DNA of 64,000 nucleotides from Ferrimonas balearica DSM 9799 (GCF_000148645.1 NC_014541.1:3929139-3993138), one strand, 5' to 3'; shown: positions 55,132 through 64,000, counted from the first letter of the stretch. Numbers and translations: made by a program. The notes: a model not told the origin generated them from the letters alone.

Positions 55132-55722
55132 ATGAGTCGCGCCACCTGCCCCCGCTGCCAACGCCCTCAGCGCACCTGCCTGTGTCACGCCATTAAAGCC
55201 ACTGACCATCGCCTGCCGGTGCACATCCTGATGCACCCCTCCGAGCTGAAGTGCGCCAAGGGCACCGCTGGCCTCACCGCCGCCGTGCTCAACCACTGCC
55301 AGCTCTGGTGCGGTGAATCTGAAGCGGACTTCGCGCCGCTGCGGGCCGCGTTGGGCCAGCGCCCCAGTTTCCTGCTCTACCCGGCGGAAGACGCCCAACC
55401 GGTGGAGAGCGTCAGCCTGCCCGCCGATGCGCAGCTGCTGCTGATCGACGGCACCTGGCGCAAAACCCACAAGATGCTGCAGCTCAACCCCTGGTTGGCC
55501 GCGCTGCCCACCCTCACCTTCCGCGACGCCCCCAGCGGCGACTACCGCATCCGCAAAGCCCACCGGGCCGACAGCCTGTCTACGCTGGAAGCCACCGCCT
55601 ACGCCCTGCAGTGTCTGGAAGGGCTCGACCCAGCCCCGCTGCTGACCGCGTTCGACGCCCTGAAACAGAGCCAACTGGCCCATATGCCGGAATCGGTTCG
55701 CCAGCGTTACCAGCGGGACTGA
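55132..55722 (+). CDS. tapT: DTW-domain tRNA-uridine aminocarboxypropyltransferase, TapT-like
   Basis: A 196-aa DTW-domain protein. The N-terminal Cys cluster (CPRCQRPQRTCLCH) and the DxTW motif (LLIDGTWRKTHKML) identify the family, which makes acp3U47 in tRNA from S-adenosylmethionine. E. coli TapT (YfiP) is the model. The start codon lies three bases after the terminator T-run of ftsN, so it needs its own promoter or read-through. A longer frame upstream overlaps ftsN and is not real. Confidence 0.85.
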   Translation: MSRATCPRCQRPQRTCLCHAIKATDHRLPVHILMHPSELKCAKGTAGLTAAVLNHCQLWCGESEADFAPLRAALGQRPSFLLYPAEDAQPVESVSLPADAQLLLIDGTWRKTHKMLQLNPWLAALPTLTFRDAPSGDYRIRKAHRADSLSTLEATAYALQCLEGLDPAPLLTAFDALKQSQLAHMPESVRQRYQRD

Positions 55723-55785
55723 ACCCCGCTTATCTCCCCCGTTACGACTCAGAAAAGATTTTATCCTTGCGTGCTTGCGCACAAA

Positions 55786-55800
55786 TGATAACAATTCTCA
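55786..55800 (+). promoter_or_regulatory. Fur box upstream of a 64-aa ORF
   Basis: TGATAAC-A-ATTCTCA matches the 7-1-7 Fur consensus TGATAAT-A-ATTATCA at 13 of 15 positions. It lies 31 bases before the start codon of the small ORF, where Fur-iron would block transcription. Confidence 0.7.
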
Positions 55801-55831
55801 TTGTGTTTTGTTCGCGTAAGAGGAGGGTGAT

Positions 55832-56026
55832 ATGCAGGTTCAGGTTGGCATCGATATTGAGAAGTTGGCGGCACTGGTGCGCAGTGGTGCAGTGTGTATC
55901 GCCGATCTTCAGGCGCTGGACGCGGACACAAAAGCCGCCCTGTGGCGGCTTTGTCTGCACTGTGTCGAGTGCGACCGGGAGTTAACCCAGTCAGTGGTGG
56001 TCACGCCATATACTGACCGCCGTTGA
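55832..56026 (+). CDS. Small 64-aa protein, probably iron-regulated
   Basis: A 64-aa ORF with a very strong ribosome site (GAGGAGGGTGAT before ATG) and a Fur box just upstream. The sequence has a helical, Asp/Ala/Leu-rich first half and a cluster of three cysteines (CLHCVEC) in the second. No signal peptide or family was recognised, and it is not a Bfd- or HemP-type sequence. The last 26 bases overlap the end of the convergent acetoacetyl-CoA reductase gene, and a hairpin lies within the coding region. The promoter and ribosome site argue for a real gene, while the low-information protein sequence argues for caution. Confidence 0.6.
   Translation: MQVQVGIDIEKLAALVRSGAVCIADLQALDADTKAALWRLCLHCVECDRELTQSVVVTPYTDRR
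55930..55952 (-). terminator. Hairpin, possible terminator of phbB, inside the 64-aa ORF
   Basis: AAAGCCGCC / GGCGGCTTT with a CTGT loop. On the minus strand it is about 50 bases past the phbB stop codon and followed by TTTTG, a weak T-tract. It lies inside the small ORF on the other strand. Confidence 0.5.
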
Positions 56027-56741
56027 TGGCGAGGTTCGAGCCGGTAATAAAGCCGGACTGCTTGTCCGCCAGGAACGACACGGCGCGGGCGATCTCCTCC
56101 GGCTGGCCGAAGCGCTGAACCGGGATCTGACGGCGGATCTTGTCGCGGATGGCCTCATCAATCGCTTTGATCATGTCGGTTTCGATGTACCCCGGTGACA
56201 CGGTATTTACCGTAATCCCCTTGGCCGCCACCTCCTGCGCCAGAGACTTGGTAAAGCCGTACATCCCCGCCTTGGCAGCGGCGTAGTTGCACTGACCAAA
56301 CTGGCCCTTCTGACCGTTGATGGAGGAGATGCTGATGATGCGGCCATACTCACGCTCCAGCATCTTCGGCAACACCGCGCGACACAGGTTAAAGACGCTG
56401 TCCAGGTTGGTGTCCAGCACCGAGCGCCACTGCTCCGGCTCCATCTTCTTCAGGGTGCCGTCCTTGGTGATCCCCGCGTTGTTCACCAGCACGCCGATCG
56501 GCCCGATGGTCTCCTCAATATCCAGCACGATTCGCTGACACTCACCAAAATCCGCCACATCAAAGGGCAGGATGGTCACATTGGGGTGGCTCTGGGCCAG
56601 CTCACCCGCCAGCCGCTCCGCATTGCTGCTGTTGGGGCGACAACCCGCGACAACGTGGTAGCCTTCCTCAGCCAGAGCCTTGGTCAGGTACAGACCAATA
56701 CCGCCTACTCCACCGGTGATCAACGCAACTGTTTTCTCCAT
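56001..56741 (-). CDS. phbB: Acetoacetyl-CoA reductase (PhbB-like SDR)
   Basis: A 246-aa short-chain dehydrogenase, the exact length of Cupriavidus PhbB. TGGVGGIG is the NADPH-binding motif, NNAG is present, and the catalytic triad is Ser in SSINGQKGQFGQ plus Tyr and Lys in YAAAKAG. It reduces acetoacetyl-CoA to 3-hydroxybutyryl-CoA for polyhydroxybutyrate. The start MEKTVALITGG is chosen for the family length and GAGG nine bases upstream. No thiolase or PHA synthase gene is nearby, so it is an orphan in this window. A fatty-acid FabG-like role is less likely but possible. Confidence 0.88.
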   Translation of the reverse strand: MEKTVALITGGVGGIGLYLTKALAEEGYHVVAGCRPNSSNAERLAGELAQSHPNVTILPFDVADFGECQRIVLDIEETIGPIGVLVNNAGITKDGTLKKMEPEQWRSVLDTNLDSVFNLCRAVLPKMLEREYGRIISISSINGQKGQFGQCNYAAAKAGMYGFTKSLAQEVAAKGITVNTVSPGYIETDMIKAIDEAIRDKIRRQIPVQRFGQPEEIARAVSFLADKQSGFITGSNLAINGGQYMA

Positions 56742-56991
56742 GTCACTCATCCTCGTAGTCATTGGGCACCATTGATACTGGTCGAGGTTCGTGACAATTG
56801 CGTAACACCAATGGTCAAACCACCGGACCAACTGTGGGCCCCGTAGATGATGAAATAATCACCATCAATAACTCTGAATTTTGGGGCTTGAAAAGGGGAT
56901 TCTGCGGTTTGTCCGTGACTTTCCTGCCGATACATATTTTTGTCATCTCGATGCCGTATCCAGAGCGTTGGTTTCCCTATCGGTTGCAGTC

Positions 56992-59010
56992 ATGCAGTGG
57001 TTTTTGTCCGAAATTCGGCGACTTACTCTGGTTCAACGGGTCGTCATCTCGATGGTTTTGCAGTGGGTTATCGCCCTGGGCCTGGTGGCCAGCGCCCTCT
57101 GGGGCTTGTGGCAACTTAATCAGGCCATCAACCGCCTCAGCAACGAAGCGCTGCCCGTGGCCACCCTTGCCGCCGCGGTCGATAAGGGCGTGCTGCAGAT
57201 GGACCAAACCCTGCGACAGGGGATCAGTGCGCCCGACACCGAAACTTTCGAACACAGCCGCACCGCCTTCGATGAGGCGTCCCGGCACACCGAGGCCATG
57301 CTGTCAGAGCTGACCCGTCAGGTGGATGACGGGCTGCGGCAGGATGCCGAGCGGTTGGGCGAATCGGTTCAGTTACTGACAGCCCGGATGCGGCCCCTGC
57401 TCGACAAAGCCGCCCGCCACCTTGAGGTGGAAGCCGCCCTGACAAGGGGCCGGGGCTACCTGCTTTACGCCATCGGGTCCGCCCGGGACGAGATGAGCCG
57501 CCTGGTGCCGTTACTATTTGCCGGCAATGAAGGGGCCCGCATGGCCTACGAGAGCTTTATCTCCGACGCCGGTGCGCTGATGACGGTGCAGATGAATCTG
57601 ATGAGTGCCGGCAAGGTGGCCGACGCCAGGCGCCAGCTCAACGACGCCAAAGGGCTGATCTCCCGGATGCGTTTCCAGTACACCGCCCTGCTGCGGGAAA
57701 ACCCGGAACTGGAGACCTACCCCTCGGTACAGATGGCGCTGGAAGCGTTAGAGCAGGGCATGGAGACCGGTGGCATGTTCCCGCTGCAGCTGGAGCGGGT
57801 GCAGCTGGAGGTGGACAGCCGCCAGGGTCAGCTGGAACTGGCTCCGGCTTTGGCGGGAATTGGCCAGCAACTGGGTCAGCTGATCACCCACACACAGGTT
57901 CAGGTGGCCGACAGTGAGCAGCAAACCCAGGCCGTGATCAACCAGAGCCAGCAGTGGCTGGTGGCCCTGACCGTGCTGGGCGTCCTGCTGATGGTGGCCC
58001 TGACCCTGCTGCTGGTGAGCCAGTTGCGCCACGCCCTGAAAGCGTTGAAAGGGGTGATTCAGGGGATGGCTGAGGGCGACTTCACCCAGCGCTGTCACCT
58101 GACCCAACCCGCCGAATTTGCCCAGCTGGGCCAGTGGCTCAATCGGGCCAACGAACAGAACCGCGAGGTGCTCGGTCAGCTGCACCAGCGCGGCGAGGAG
58201 CTGCACCAGGCCGCCCGGATCAGCGCCGGCATCAGCCACCGCCAGCAGGAGGAGCTGGGTCAACAATCGGAGCAGATCAACCGCATCGCGGCTGCCGTTG
58301 CCCAGATGGACGCCAGCATGCAGTCCATCGCCGGGGAGAGCCGCGACAGCGAAACACAGAGCCGCCGCTCCGCCACCCTGGCCCGGGACGGCCGGCAAGC
58401 CCTGGTGCGCACCAGTGAGCACCTGGACAACCTGGCCAGCCACCTGCAGGCCAACGATCAGCGGATGGACGAGCTGGATACTCAGGTGGACCAGATCGGC
58501 GCCGTGGCAGAGGTGATCCACCACATCGCCGAGCGCACCAACCTGTTGGCCCTTAACGCCGCCATCGAGGCAGTCCGGGCCGGGGAGCAGGGCCGGGGTT
58601 TTGCCGTGGTGGCCGACGAGGTGCGCAAACTGGCGGCCCAGACCCGGGAGCAGACCGACTCCATCGAATCGATGATCCAAACCCTGCACCTTGCCGCCCG
58701 CAACGCTCGTGACGCCGCTCTGGCCAGCCGCGAGGAGATGGACCGCACCCACGCCCTGCGCCAGCAACTGGATGAGGCGATGGCGCAGATCCAGCAGGCG
58801 GTGGTCACCGTTGAGCAGCGTGCAGTGGCGATCTCCCAGGCCACCTCAGAGCAGACCCAGGCCTGCCACCATGCCAGCGAAACCCTCTCCGACCTGGCCC
58901 GGCAAAGTGGCCATCGCCAAAACCAGATCAACGAGCTGTCGGTGCAGTCGGAACAGGTGGCTGGCATCGCCAATGAGCAACGGGAAAAGCTGAGCCGCTT
59001 TACGGTCTGA
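56992..59010 (+). CDS. Methyl-accepting chemotaxis protein
   Basis: A 672-aa transmembrane receptor. Helix 1 is at about residues 18-42, a long helical periplasmic sensor fills 43-318, helix 2 lies at about 320-343, and a HAMP domain and coiled-coil signalling domain follow. The hairpin tip is [20 protein letters not shown]. The periplasmic part is a long helical bundle of unknown ligand. The start codon is uncertain: ATG at 56992 ([11 protein letters not shown]) has a weak ribosome site, and a TTG 37 codons upstream is also possible. No che genes are adjacent. Confidence 0.88.
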   Translation: MQWFLSEIRRLTLVQRVVISMVLQWVIALGLVASALWGLWQLNQAINRLSNEALPVATLAAAVDKGVLQMDQTLRQGISAPDTETFEHSRTAFDEASRHTEAMLSELTRQVDDGLRQDAERLGESVQLLTARMRPLLDKAARHLEVEAALTRGRGYLLYAIGSARDEMSRLVPLLFAGNEGARMAYESFISDAGALMTVQMNLMSAGKVADARRQLNDAKGLISRMRFQYTALLRENPELETYPSVQMALEALEQGMETGGMFPLQLERVQLEVDSRQGQLELAPALAGIGQQLGQLITHTQVQVADSEQQTQAVINQSQQWLVALTVLGVLLMVALTLLLVSQLRHALKALKGVIQGMAEGDFTQRCHLTQPAEFAQLGQWLNRANEQNREVLGQLHQRGEELHQAARISAGISHRQQEELGQQSEQINRIAAAVAQMDASMQSIAGESRDSETQSRRSATLARDGRQALVRTSEHLDNLASHLQANDQRMDELDTQVDQIGAVAEVIHHIAERTNLLALNAAIEAVRAGEQGRGFAVVADEVRKLAAQTREQTDSIESMIQTLHLAARNARDAALASREEMDRTHALRQQLDEAMAQIQQAVVTVEQRAVAISQATSEQTQACHHASETLSDLARQSGHRQNQINELSVQSEQVAGIANEQREKLSRFTV

Positions 59011-59086
59011 TCCGGATCAAGCTGCCGGGTCGGTGAACGTGGTATCTAAGGCGCGAGTTTGAGAGTTCGTAAAAGGAGTGATTCTC

Positions 59087-59605
59087 ATGAAGTACTCGCT
59101 TCCCCTGCGCGCCATCCACTGGCTGATGGCGCTGATGATGGTCGGCCTTATCACGGTGGGCTGGTATATGGCTGGCCTCGACCGCTCCCCCTTTAAGTTC
59201 GAGCTGTATGGCTGGCACAAATCCTTCGGCTTCCTGGCCCTGTTGCTGCTGGTGGCCCGCCTGTTGATCCGCCGTCGCAGCCCCATCCCCAGCTCCAAAG
59301 GGATCCTGGCGGGCTGGGAGATTGGCCTGTCCCATGCCACCCACTGGAGCCTCTACCTGCTGATGCTGCTGGTGCCGCTGTCCGGCTACATCATGTCCAG
59401 CATCGGCCGCGAACTGACGGTGTTTGGCCTGACCCTGCCGAACCTGGTGCCCCAAAGCGACGCGCTGCAGCAAACCGCCCATAGCCTGCATGGCCCGATG
59501 GCCTACCTGATGCTGGCGCTGATGCTGCTGCACCTGGCTGGCGCGCTGAAACATCGCCTGTTCGATGACCGTCCGCAGGCGGATGTGCTGCCAAGAATGC
59601 TCTGA
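59087..59605 (+). CDS. Cytochrome b561 (CybB-like)
   Basis: A 172-aa inner-membrane dihaem cytochrome with four helices. Candidate haem ligands are the His residues in LRAIHWLMAL, YGWHKSFGF, SHATHWSLY and HSLHGPMAYL, in the order found in E. coli CybB. CybB-type proteins oxidise quinols and in E. coli act as superoxide:ubiquinone oxidoreductases. GGAG eight bases before the ATG fixes the start. Confidence 0.88.
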   Translation: MKYSLPLRAIHWLMALMMVGLITVGWYMAGLDRSPFKFELYGWHKSFGFLALLLLVARLLIRRRSPIPSSKGILAGWEIGLSHATHWSLYLLMLLVPLSGYIMSSIGRELTVFGLTLPNLVPQSDALQQTAHSLHGPMAYLMLALMLLHLAGALKHRLFDDRPQADVLPRML

Positions 59606-59629
59606 TCCCAGCCAAATCCCTGTCAGGGG

Positions 59630-59660
59630 GGTTGAACCACCCCCCGTCCATCCCCACATC
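59630..59660 (+). promoter_or_regulatory. Candidate sigma-32 (heat-shock) promoter of hslVU
   Basis: GGTTGAA, 14-15 bases, then CCCCACAT resembles the RpoH consensus CTTGAA-N13-17-CCCCAT. It lies about 90 bases before the hslV start, and hslVU is RpoH-dependent in E. coli. The same DNA also forms a G/C-rich dyad without a T-run, so part of the match could be a terminator stem. Confidence 0.5.
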
Positions 59661-59747
59661 TAGACTAACTGGCAGAGGGCGCCCCGCGCCCAACGCACCA
59701 TTTCCAGACGGCGGCCCTTGTGGCCGCCATCAAGATAAGGGGTTTTC

Positions 59748-60284
59748 ATGACCACGATCGTGTCCGTCCGTCGCGGCGACAAAGTGGTGATTGCCGGAGA
59801 CGGCCAAGTCTCCCTGGGCAACACCGTGATGAAAGGCAACGCCCGCAAAGTGCGCCACCTGCACGGCGGCAAAGTGCTGGCCGGTTTCGCTGGTGCCACC
59901 GCGGATGCCTTTACCCTGTTTGAACTGCTGGAGTCCAAGCTGACCGCGCACCAGGGCCACCTGACCCGGGCCGCCGTTGAGCTGGCCAAAGCGTGGCGCA
60001 CCGAGCGTTCCCTGCAGAAGCTGGAAGCGATGCTGATCGTCGCCGATGCGGAAACCAGCCTGCTGATCTCCGGTAACGGCGACGTGGTGGAACCGGAACA
60101 CGACATCATCGCCATCGGCTCCGGCGGCAACTACGCTCAGGCGGCCGGCCTGGCCCTGCTGCAAAACACCGACCTCGGTGCCCGCGACATCTGCGAAAAG
60201 GCCCTGACCATCGCCGGTGAGATCTGCGTGTTCACCAACCTGACCCAAACCATCGAAGAACTTGACGCCAAGGGGGCGAACTGA
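59748..60284 (+). CDS. hslV: ATP-dependent protease subunit HslV
   Basis: The proteasome-like peptidase of the HslUV protease. In the 178-aa protein the second residue, a threonine (after Met removal, [18 protein letters not shown]), is the nucleophile. [30 protein letters not shown] and [11 protein letters not shown] are family motifs. It degrades unfolded and regulatory proteins with HslU. The stop codon shares a base with the hslU ATG. Confidence 0.98.
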   Translation: MTTIVSVRRGDKVVIAGDGQVSLGNTVMKGNARKVRHLHGGKVLAGFAGATADAFTLFELLESKLTAHQGHLTRAAVELAKAWRTERSLQKLEAMLIVADAETSLLISGNGDVVEPEHDIIAIGSGGNYAQAAGLALLQNTDLGARDICEKALTIAGEICVFTNLTQTIEELDAKGAN

Positions 60285-61612
60285 TGTCTGAAATGACCCC
60301 GAGAGAGATCGTCTCCGAACTGGATAACCACATCATCGGCCAGTCCGGCGCCAAGAAAGCCGTCGCCATCGCCCTGCGTAACCGCTGGCGCCGCATGCAG
60401 CTCGAGCCGGAGCTGCGCCAGGAAGTAACCCCGAAAAACATCCTGATGATCGGCCCCACCGGTGTGGGTAAAACCGAGATCGCCCGTCGCCTGGCCAAGC
60501 TGGCCAACGCGCCCTTCATCAAGGTGGAAGCCACCAAGTTCACCGAGGTGGGCTACGTGGGCAAAGAGGTTGAGCAGATCATCCGTGACCTGACCGACTC
60601 CGCCATCAAGATGACCCGCGAACAGGAGATGGCCCGGAACAAATTCCGCGCCGAGGAAGCCGCCGAGGAGCGGGTACTCGACGCGCTGCTGCCCAACCCC
60701 AAAGACCAGTGGGGCAACGAGCAGAAAGCCGACAACACCGCCACCCGCCAGGTGTTCCGCAAGAAACTGCGTGAAGGCCAGCTCGACGACAAAGAGATTG
60801 AGGTGGACGTGTCCCAGGCCCAGATGGGCGTGGAGATCATGGCCCCTCCGGGCATGGAGGAGATGACCAACCAGCTCCAGTCCATGTTCCAGAACCTGGG
60901 TGGCCAGCAGAAAGACCGCCGCAAGATGAAGGTAAAAGACGCCTTCAAACTGCTGGTGGAAGAGGAAGCGGCCAAGCTGGTGAAGCCGGAAGAGCTGAAA
61001 GAGAAAGCGATCGAAGCGGTTGAGCAGCACGGCATCGTGTTCCTCGACGAGATCGACAAGATCTGTAAGCGTGGCGAAGTGTCCGGCCCGGATGTCTCCC
61101 GCGAAGGCGTTCAGCGTGACCTGCTGCCGCTGGTGGAAGGCTGCACCGTTAACACCAAGCACGGCATGGTGAAGACCGACCACATCCTGTTTATCGCCTC
61201 CGGTGCGTTCCAGCTGTCCAAGCCGTCTGACCTGATCCCGGAACTGCAGGGCCGTCTGCCGATCCGCGTTGAGCTGGACTCCCTCACCGCCGAAGACTTC
61301 GTGCGCATCCTGACCGAACCGCACGCCAGCCTGACCGAGCAGTACAAAGCGCTGATGGGCACCGAAGGGGTGGACGTCAGCTTTACTGAAGACGGCATCC
61401 AGCGCATCGCCGAAGCGGCCTGGCAGGTCAACGAGCGCACCGAGAACATCGGCGCCCGTCGTCTGCACACCGTGATGGAGCGCCTGATGGAGGAGATCTC
61501 CTTCGACGCGTCCGACAAGAGCGGCCAGTCCCTGACCGTGGACGCCGCCTACGTGAACGCCCACCTGGATACCCTGGTGGAAGACGAAGATCTGGCCCGC
61601 TTTATCCTGTAA
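60284..61612 (+). CDS. hslU: ATP-dependent protease ATPase subunit HslU
   Basis: A 442-aa AAA+ unfoldase (443 in E. coli). Walker [14 protein letters not shown] near residue 57, Walker [14 protein letters not shown] near 255, the variable I domain between them, and sensor residues in [16 protein letters not shown] near the end are all visible. It unfolds substrates and opens HslV. It is translationally coupled to hslV (TGATG overlap). Confidence 0.98.
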   Translation: MSEMTPREIVSELDNHIIGQSGAKKAVAIALRNRWRRMQLEPELRQEVTPKNILMIGPTGVGKTEIARRLAKLANAPFIKVEATKFTEVGYVGKEVEQIIRDLTDSAIKMTREQEMARNKFRAEEAAEERVLDALLPNPKDQWGNEQKADNTATRQVFRKKLREGQLDDKEIEVDVSQAQMGVEIMAPPGMEEMTNQLQSMFQNLGGQQKDRRKMKVKDAFKLLVEEEAAKLVKPEELKEKAIEAVEQHGIVFLDEIDKICKRGEVSGPDVSREGVQRDLLPLVEGCTVNTKHGMVKTDHILFIASGAFQLSKPSDLIPELQGRLPIRVELDSLTAEDFVRILTEPHASLTEQYKALMGTEGVDVSFTEDGIQRIAEAAWQVNERTENIGARRLHTVMERLMEEISFDASDKSGQSLTVDAAYVNAHLDTLVEDEDLARFIL

Positions 61613-61621
61613 GGACTGCCC

Positions 61622-62014
61622 ATGACCCCGAAAGTGACCGGACTGAAACTCAAACAGGGCTCGAAAGTGCTCGAGGTGCAGTTCGACAACGGTGACCACT
61701 TTGTTCTGGCCTGTGAGCTTTTGCGGGTCTGCTCGCCCTCCGCGGAGGTGCATGGCCACGGCAATCCGGTGCTGGTGACCAACAAGAAAGAGGTCAACAT
61801 CACCCGGATTGAACCGGTGGGCAACTACGCGGTGAAGCTGGTGTTCGACGATGGCCACGACAGTGGCCTCTACTCCTGGAAAGTGCTGCACGATCTGGGC
61901 CGCAACCAGGACCAGCACTGGGCGGATTACCTGGCCCGTCTCAAGGCCGCCAAAGGCAGCCGGGAAGCGCTTATCCCCCTCAACGTGCAGTTCTTCGACC
62001 CGGACAAAAAATAG
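61622..62014 (+). CDS. DUF971 (GBBH-like N-terminal domain) protein
   Basis: A 130-aa protein of the DUF971 family: LKQGSKVLEVQFDNGDHFVLACELLRVCSPSAE opens the fold and GLYSWKVLHDLG is the conserved end. The domain is related to the N-terminus of gamma-butyrobetaine hydroxylase, and stand-alone bacterial members are of unsettled function, possibly in Fe-S assembly. AAGGA precedes the ATG. It lies nine bases after hslU and is followed by a terminator, so hslV-hslU-DUF971 form one operon. Confidence 0.85.
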   Translation: MTPKVTGLKLKQGSKVLEVQFDNGDHFVLACELLRVCSPSAEVHGHGNPVLVTNKKEVNITRIEPVGNYAVKLVFDDGHDSGLYSWKVLHDLGRNQDQHWADYLARLKAAKGSREALIPLNVQFFDPDKK

Positions 62015-62043
62015 AAAAAAGCCACCGAAAGGTGGCTTTTTTG
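62015..62043 (+). terminator. Terminator of hslVU-DUF971
   Basis: A-run, GCCACC / GGTGGC with a GAAA loop, T-run. It follows the DUF971 stop codon immediately. Confidence 0.9.
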
Positions 62044-62117
62044 TGGCCGCAAACTGACCCGACCGGTCACGCCGTCCTTGTCTACACTACGTAGAGTTTT
62101 GCGACAGGGACGCCCTC

Positions 62118-63131
62118 ATGCCTCACCATCCATTCCATCTTCTGCAGCAGTGGTTCCCCCATCGGGACGCCCGCCAATGGGTACTCGGCAACGTCTGTCA
62201 TACCGCCGGTTCCGCCTACCGCAAAGCGGGCGCGCTGATGCTGTTCTCCGACCTTGGCGAGCAGCTTGGTCTGCTCAGCGGCGGCTGTCTGGAGAGCGAC
62301 CTGCAGCGCCAGGCGATGGCGGTGATGCAAAGTGGCCGGGGCCGCCAGCAGACCTACGACAGCGACGACGAAGACAGCGTGGTGTACCAACTGGGGATTG
62401 GCTGCGGCGGCACGGTGCAGGTGATGCTGCAGCCCCTCAGTGCCGACAACGATTACCTGCAACTCGGCGCGCTTTATCAGGCCCTGCAGCAACGGCAGTC
62501 GGTGGTGCACGGCCTGACCCTGCCGGATAACACCGAACCGGATGCCGCACTCTGGCCCGCCCCGGACAGCCCGGGCAACGCGGGCTTTGGCGTCAGCCAG
62601 CGGGGCTTTATCGAGGAGCGGGGCAACCGCTCCTGGCTGCTGACGCCACACCGCGCCCCGCCCCTGCTGGCGATACTGGGGGCGGGCGTTGATGCCCAGC
62701 CTCTGGCCGAGTTGGCCATCAAACTGGGCTGGCAGGTGGTGCTCAATGATCCCCGCACCTCCCACGGTCGCCCGGGCCATTTTCCGGCACAGTGCCAGCT
62801 CACCAAGGCGATGCCCGAAGCGCTGCCGCAACAGCCCTGGTTCCGCCAGATCGATGCCGCCATCGTGATGCACCATCAACAGGGACTGGACGCCGATGCC
62901 CTCGCGGCGTTGGCGCAACAGCCGCCACGCTACTGCGCCCTGCTCGGCCCACGCCACCGGCGCCAACAGGTGCTCAGTGACGCCGGGCTGGCCACCTTTC
63001 CCGGGCTGGCGGGGCCTGCCGGACTGGCACTGGGCGGGGAACTGCCCGAAGGGATCGCACTCTCTATTCTGGCCGAATGTCATGCCGCACTGCACGGCGC
63101 CGATGGCCACTCACTCAGCGGGGTACTGTAA
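62118..63131 (+). CDS. XdhC/CoxI-family molybdenum-hydroxylase maturation protein
   Basis: A 337-aa protein. The N-terminal XdhC_CoxI half has VLGNVCHTAGSAYRKAGALM and LGIGCGGTVQV. The C-terminal half is Rossmann-like (LLAILGAGVDAQPLAELAIK, VVLNDPR). XdhC proteins bind and sulfurate the molybdenum cofactor before insertion into xanthine dehydrogenase-type enzymes. The stop codon shares a base with the mocA-like ATG, and the [2Fe-2S] subunit gene follows, so this is the first gene of a molybdenum-hydroxylase operon continuing past the window. Confidence 0.88.
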   Translation: MPHHPFHLLQQWFPHRDARQWVLGNVCHTAGSAYRKAGALMLFSDLGEQLGLLSGGCLESDLQRQAMAVMQSGRGRQQTYDSDDEDSVVYQLGIGCGGTVQVMLQPLSADNDYLQLGALYQALQQRQSVVHGLTLPDNTEPDAALWPAPDSPGNAGFGVSQRGFIEERGNRSWLLTPHRAPPLLAILGAGVDAQPLAELAIKLGWQVVLNDPRTSHGRPGHFPAQCQLTKAMPEALPQQPWFRQIDAAIVMHHQQGLDADALAALAQQPPRYCALLGPRHRRQQVLSDAGLATFPGLAGPAGLALGGELPEGIALSILAECHAALHGADGHSLSGVL

Positions 63132-63757
63132 TGGCGCCAGTGACGGCACTTCTGATGGCGGCCGGACAATCCAGCCGCTTTGGCAGCAACAAACTGCTGG
63201 CCACCCTCGATGGCCAGCCCCTGATCCAACGCAGTCTCTCTGCCCTGAAGTCGGTGTTGGGCAGGCAGGTGCTGGTGGTGTTAGGCCACGACGCCGACAA
63301 ATTGATCCCCCTGCTGGGCGACACCCCCTATCTGGTGGCACCGGACCATGAACAGGGACTGGGCCACTCCATCGCTGCCGGCGTCTCTGCCGTGGCCGGC
63401 GACACCCAGGCCATCATGGTGGCGCTGGCCGACCAGGCCGCCGTCAACGAACACGACTACTGCGCGCTGGTGGACCGCTACCTCACCGACGGTCAACCGG
63501 TCTGCGCACGCTACGACGGCCACCTCGGCGTTCCGGCCATCTTCCCCCGCTGCCTCTACTCCCGGCTGATGATGACCAACGGCGACCGGGGCGCCCGGAT
63601 GTGGCTCTCAGCCCTGCCCCGGCTGCACAAACTGGATATGCCCAATGCGGCCCTCGATATCGACACCCCGGCGGACCTGCGCCGCCTGGCCCAACCCTCC
63701 CCGGAGCCACACACGCTGCTGGCCCGGGTCCGGCAACGGAGCAAGCTATGGAGATGA
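63131..63757 (+). CDS. MocA-like molybdenum cofactor cytidylyltransferase
   Basis: A 208-aa nucleotidyltransferase. [20 protein letters not shown] is the CTP-binding start of the MocA/MobA fold, with [13 protein letters not shown] and GVPAIFPRC further on. MocA-type enzymes turn molybdopterin cofactor into its cytosine dinucleotide form for xanthine-oxidase-family enzymes. It overlaps the xdhC-like gene by one base and the [2Fe-2S] subunit gene by ten. Confidence 0.88.
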   Translation: MAPVTALLMAAGQSSRFGSNKLLATLDGQPLIQRSLSALKSVLGRQVLVVLGHDADKLIPLLGDTPYLVAPDHEQGLGHSIAAGVSAVAGDTQAIMVALADQAAVNEHDYCALVDRYLTDGQPVCARYDGHLGVPAIFPRCLYSRLMMTNGDRGARMWLSALPRLHKLDMPNAALDIDTPADLRRLAQPSPEPHTLLARVRQRSKLWR

Positions 63758-64000
63758 CCCTCACCATTAACGGCCAATCCCACAAAATTGACGTGGCCGA
63801 CGACACCCCTTTGCTTTGGGTCCTGCGGGACACCATCGGCCTGACCGGCACCAAGTACGGCTGCGGTATCGCCCAGTGCGGCGCCTGCACCGTGTTGGTG
63901 GATGGCCGGCCCGCCCGCTCCTGCACCCTGCGGGCACGCAATGCCCAGGGCAAAGCGATCACCACCATTGAAGGCAACCAGGGCCGGGTCGGCGAAACCG
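63748..64000 (+). CDS. [2Fe-2S] small subunit of a xanthine-oxidase-family enzyme, N-terminal part (cut by window edge)
   Basis: The first 84 residues show a plant-type ferredoxin domain with Cys39, Cys44 and Cys47 ([10 protein letters not shown]) and Cys59 (RPARSC). This is the electron-transfer subunit of enzymes such as isoquinoline 1-oxidoreductase or aldehyde oxidoreductase. The opening [20 protein letters not shown] is typical of IorA-like proteins. The molybdopterin large subunit should follow beyond the window. The ATG overlaps the end of the mocA-like gene. Confidence 0.9.
   Translation, partial: MEMTLTINGQSHKIDVADDTPLLWVLRDTIGLTGTKYGCGIAQCGACTVLVDGRPARSCTLRARNAQGKAITTIEGNQGRVGET

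Overview
The window looks like the chromosome of a GC-rich marine gammaproteobacterium of the Shewanella/Ferrimonas neighbourhood of the Alteromonadales. The reasons are an OmcA/MtrC-type outer-membrane multihaem cytochrome, a second multihaem cytochrome, the SO4414-type IDO-like protein beside a kynureninase-like enzyme, the metJ/metBLF arrangement, and the gene order malic enzyme - rpmE - priA - argS - ftsN - hslVU. The genus is inferred from gene content and was not checked against a database.

Layout. 1-5.9 kb: N-terminus of a CsrD/MshH-like protein, ssb with a repetitive tail, a YajR-like transporter, and uvrA behind a probable LexA box. 5.9-9.1 kb: an AT-rich accessory patch. It includes an insertion of about 2.3 kb bounded by an 89-bp direct repeat of the uvrA 3' end and carrying genes for two secreted or surface proteins. 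9.3-22.3 kb: a nine-haem OmcA/MtrC-like lipoprotein, a LysE-type exporter with a GlxA-type AraC regulator, a kynureninase-like plus IDO-like pair, transporters, an EptA-type phosphoethanolamine transferase and a pentahaem cytochrome. 23.1-32.6 kb: a divergent locus of a MoxR-type AAA+ ATPase and a DUF2201 metallopeptidase/VWA protein facing two large paralogous LRR-BRCT-LRR proteins, a lipoprotein and a GNAT acetyltransferase. This is the best candidate here for an undescribed system. 33-37.6 kb: LemA with a membrane partner, then an OLD-like ATPase/TOPRIM gene that ends in an integron attC-like site, then a DUF2059 protein. 37.7-45.2 kb: an Aer-like receptor, the metBLF operon and divergent metJ sharing tandem MetJ boxes, and a TauE/SafE transporter. 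46-55.7 kb: small enzymes, an OmpV/MipA-like porin, malic enzyme, rpmE, priA, argS, ftsN and tapT. 55.8-64 kb: a small ORF behind a Fur box, an orphan acetoacetyl-CoA reductase, a chemoreceptor, cytochrome b561, hslVU with a possible sigma-32 promoter, a DUF971 gene, and the start of a molybdenum-hydroxylase operon (xdhC-like, mocA-like, [2Fe-2S] subunit).

Three arrays of GTAG-headed palindromes (146-, 126- and 56-bp periods) have the form of REP/BIME elements. All three lie between convergently transcribed genes, and two of them bracket the MoxR/LRR locus.

No tRNA, rRNA, CRISPR array, IS transposase or integrase was recognised.
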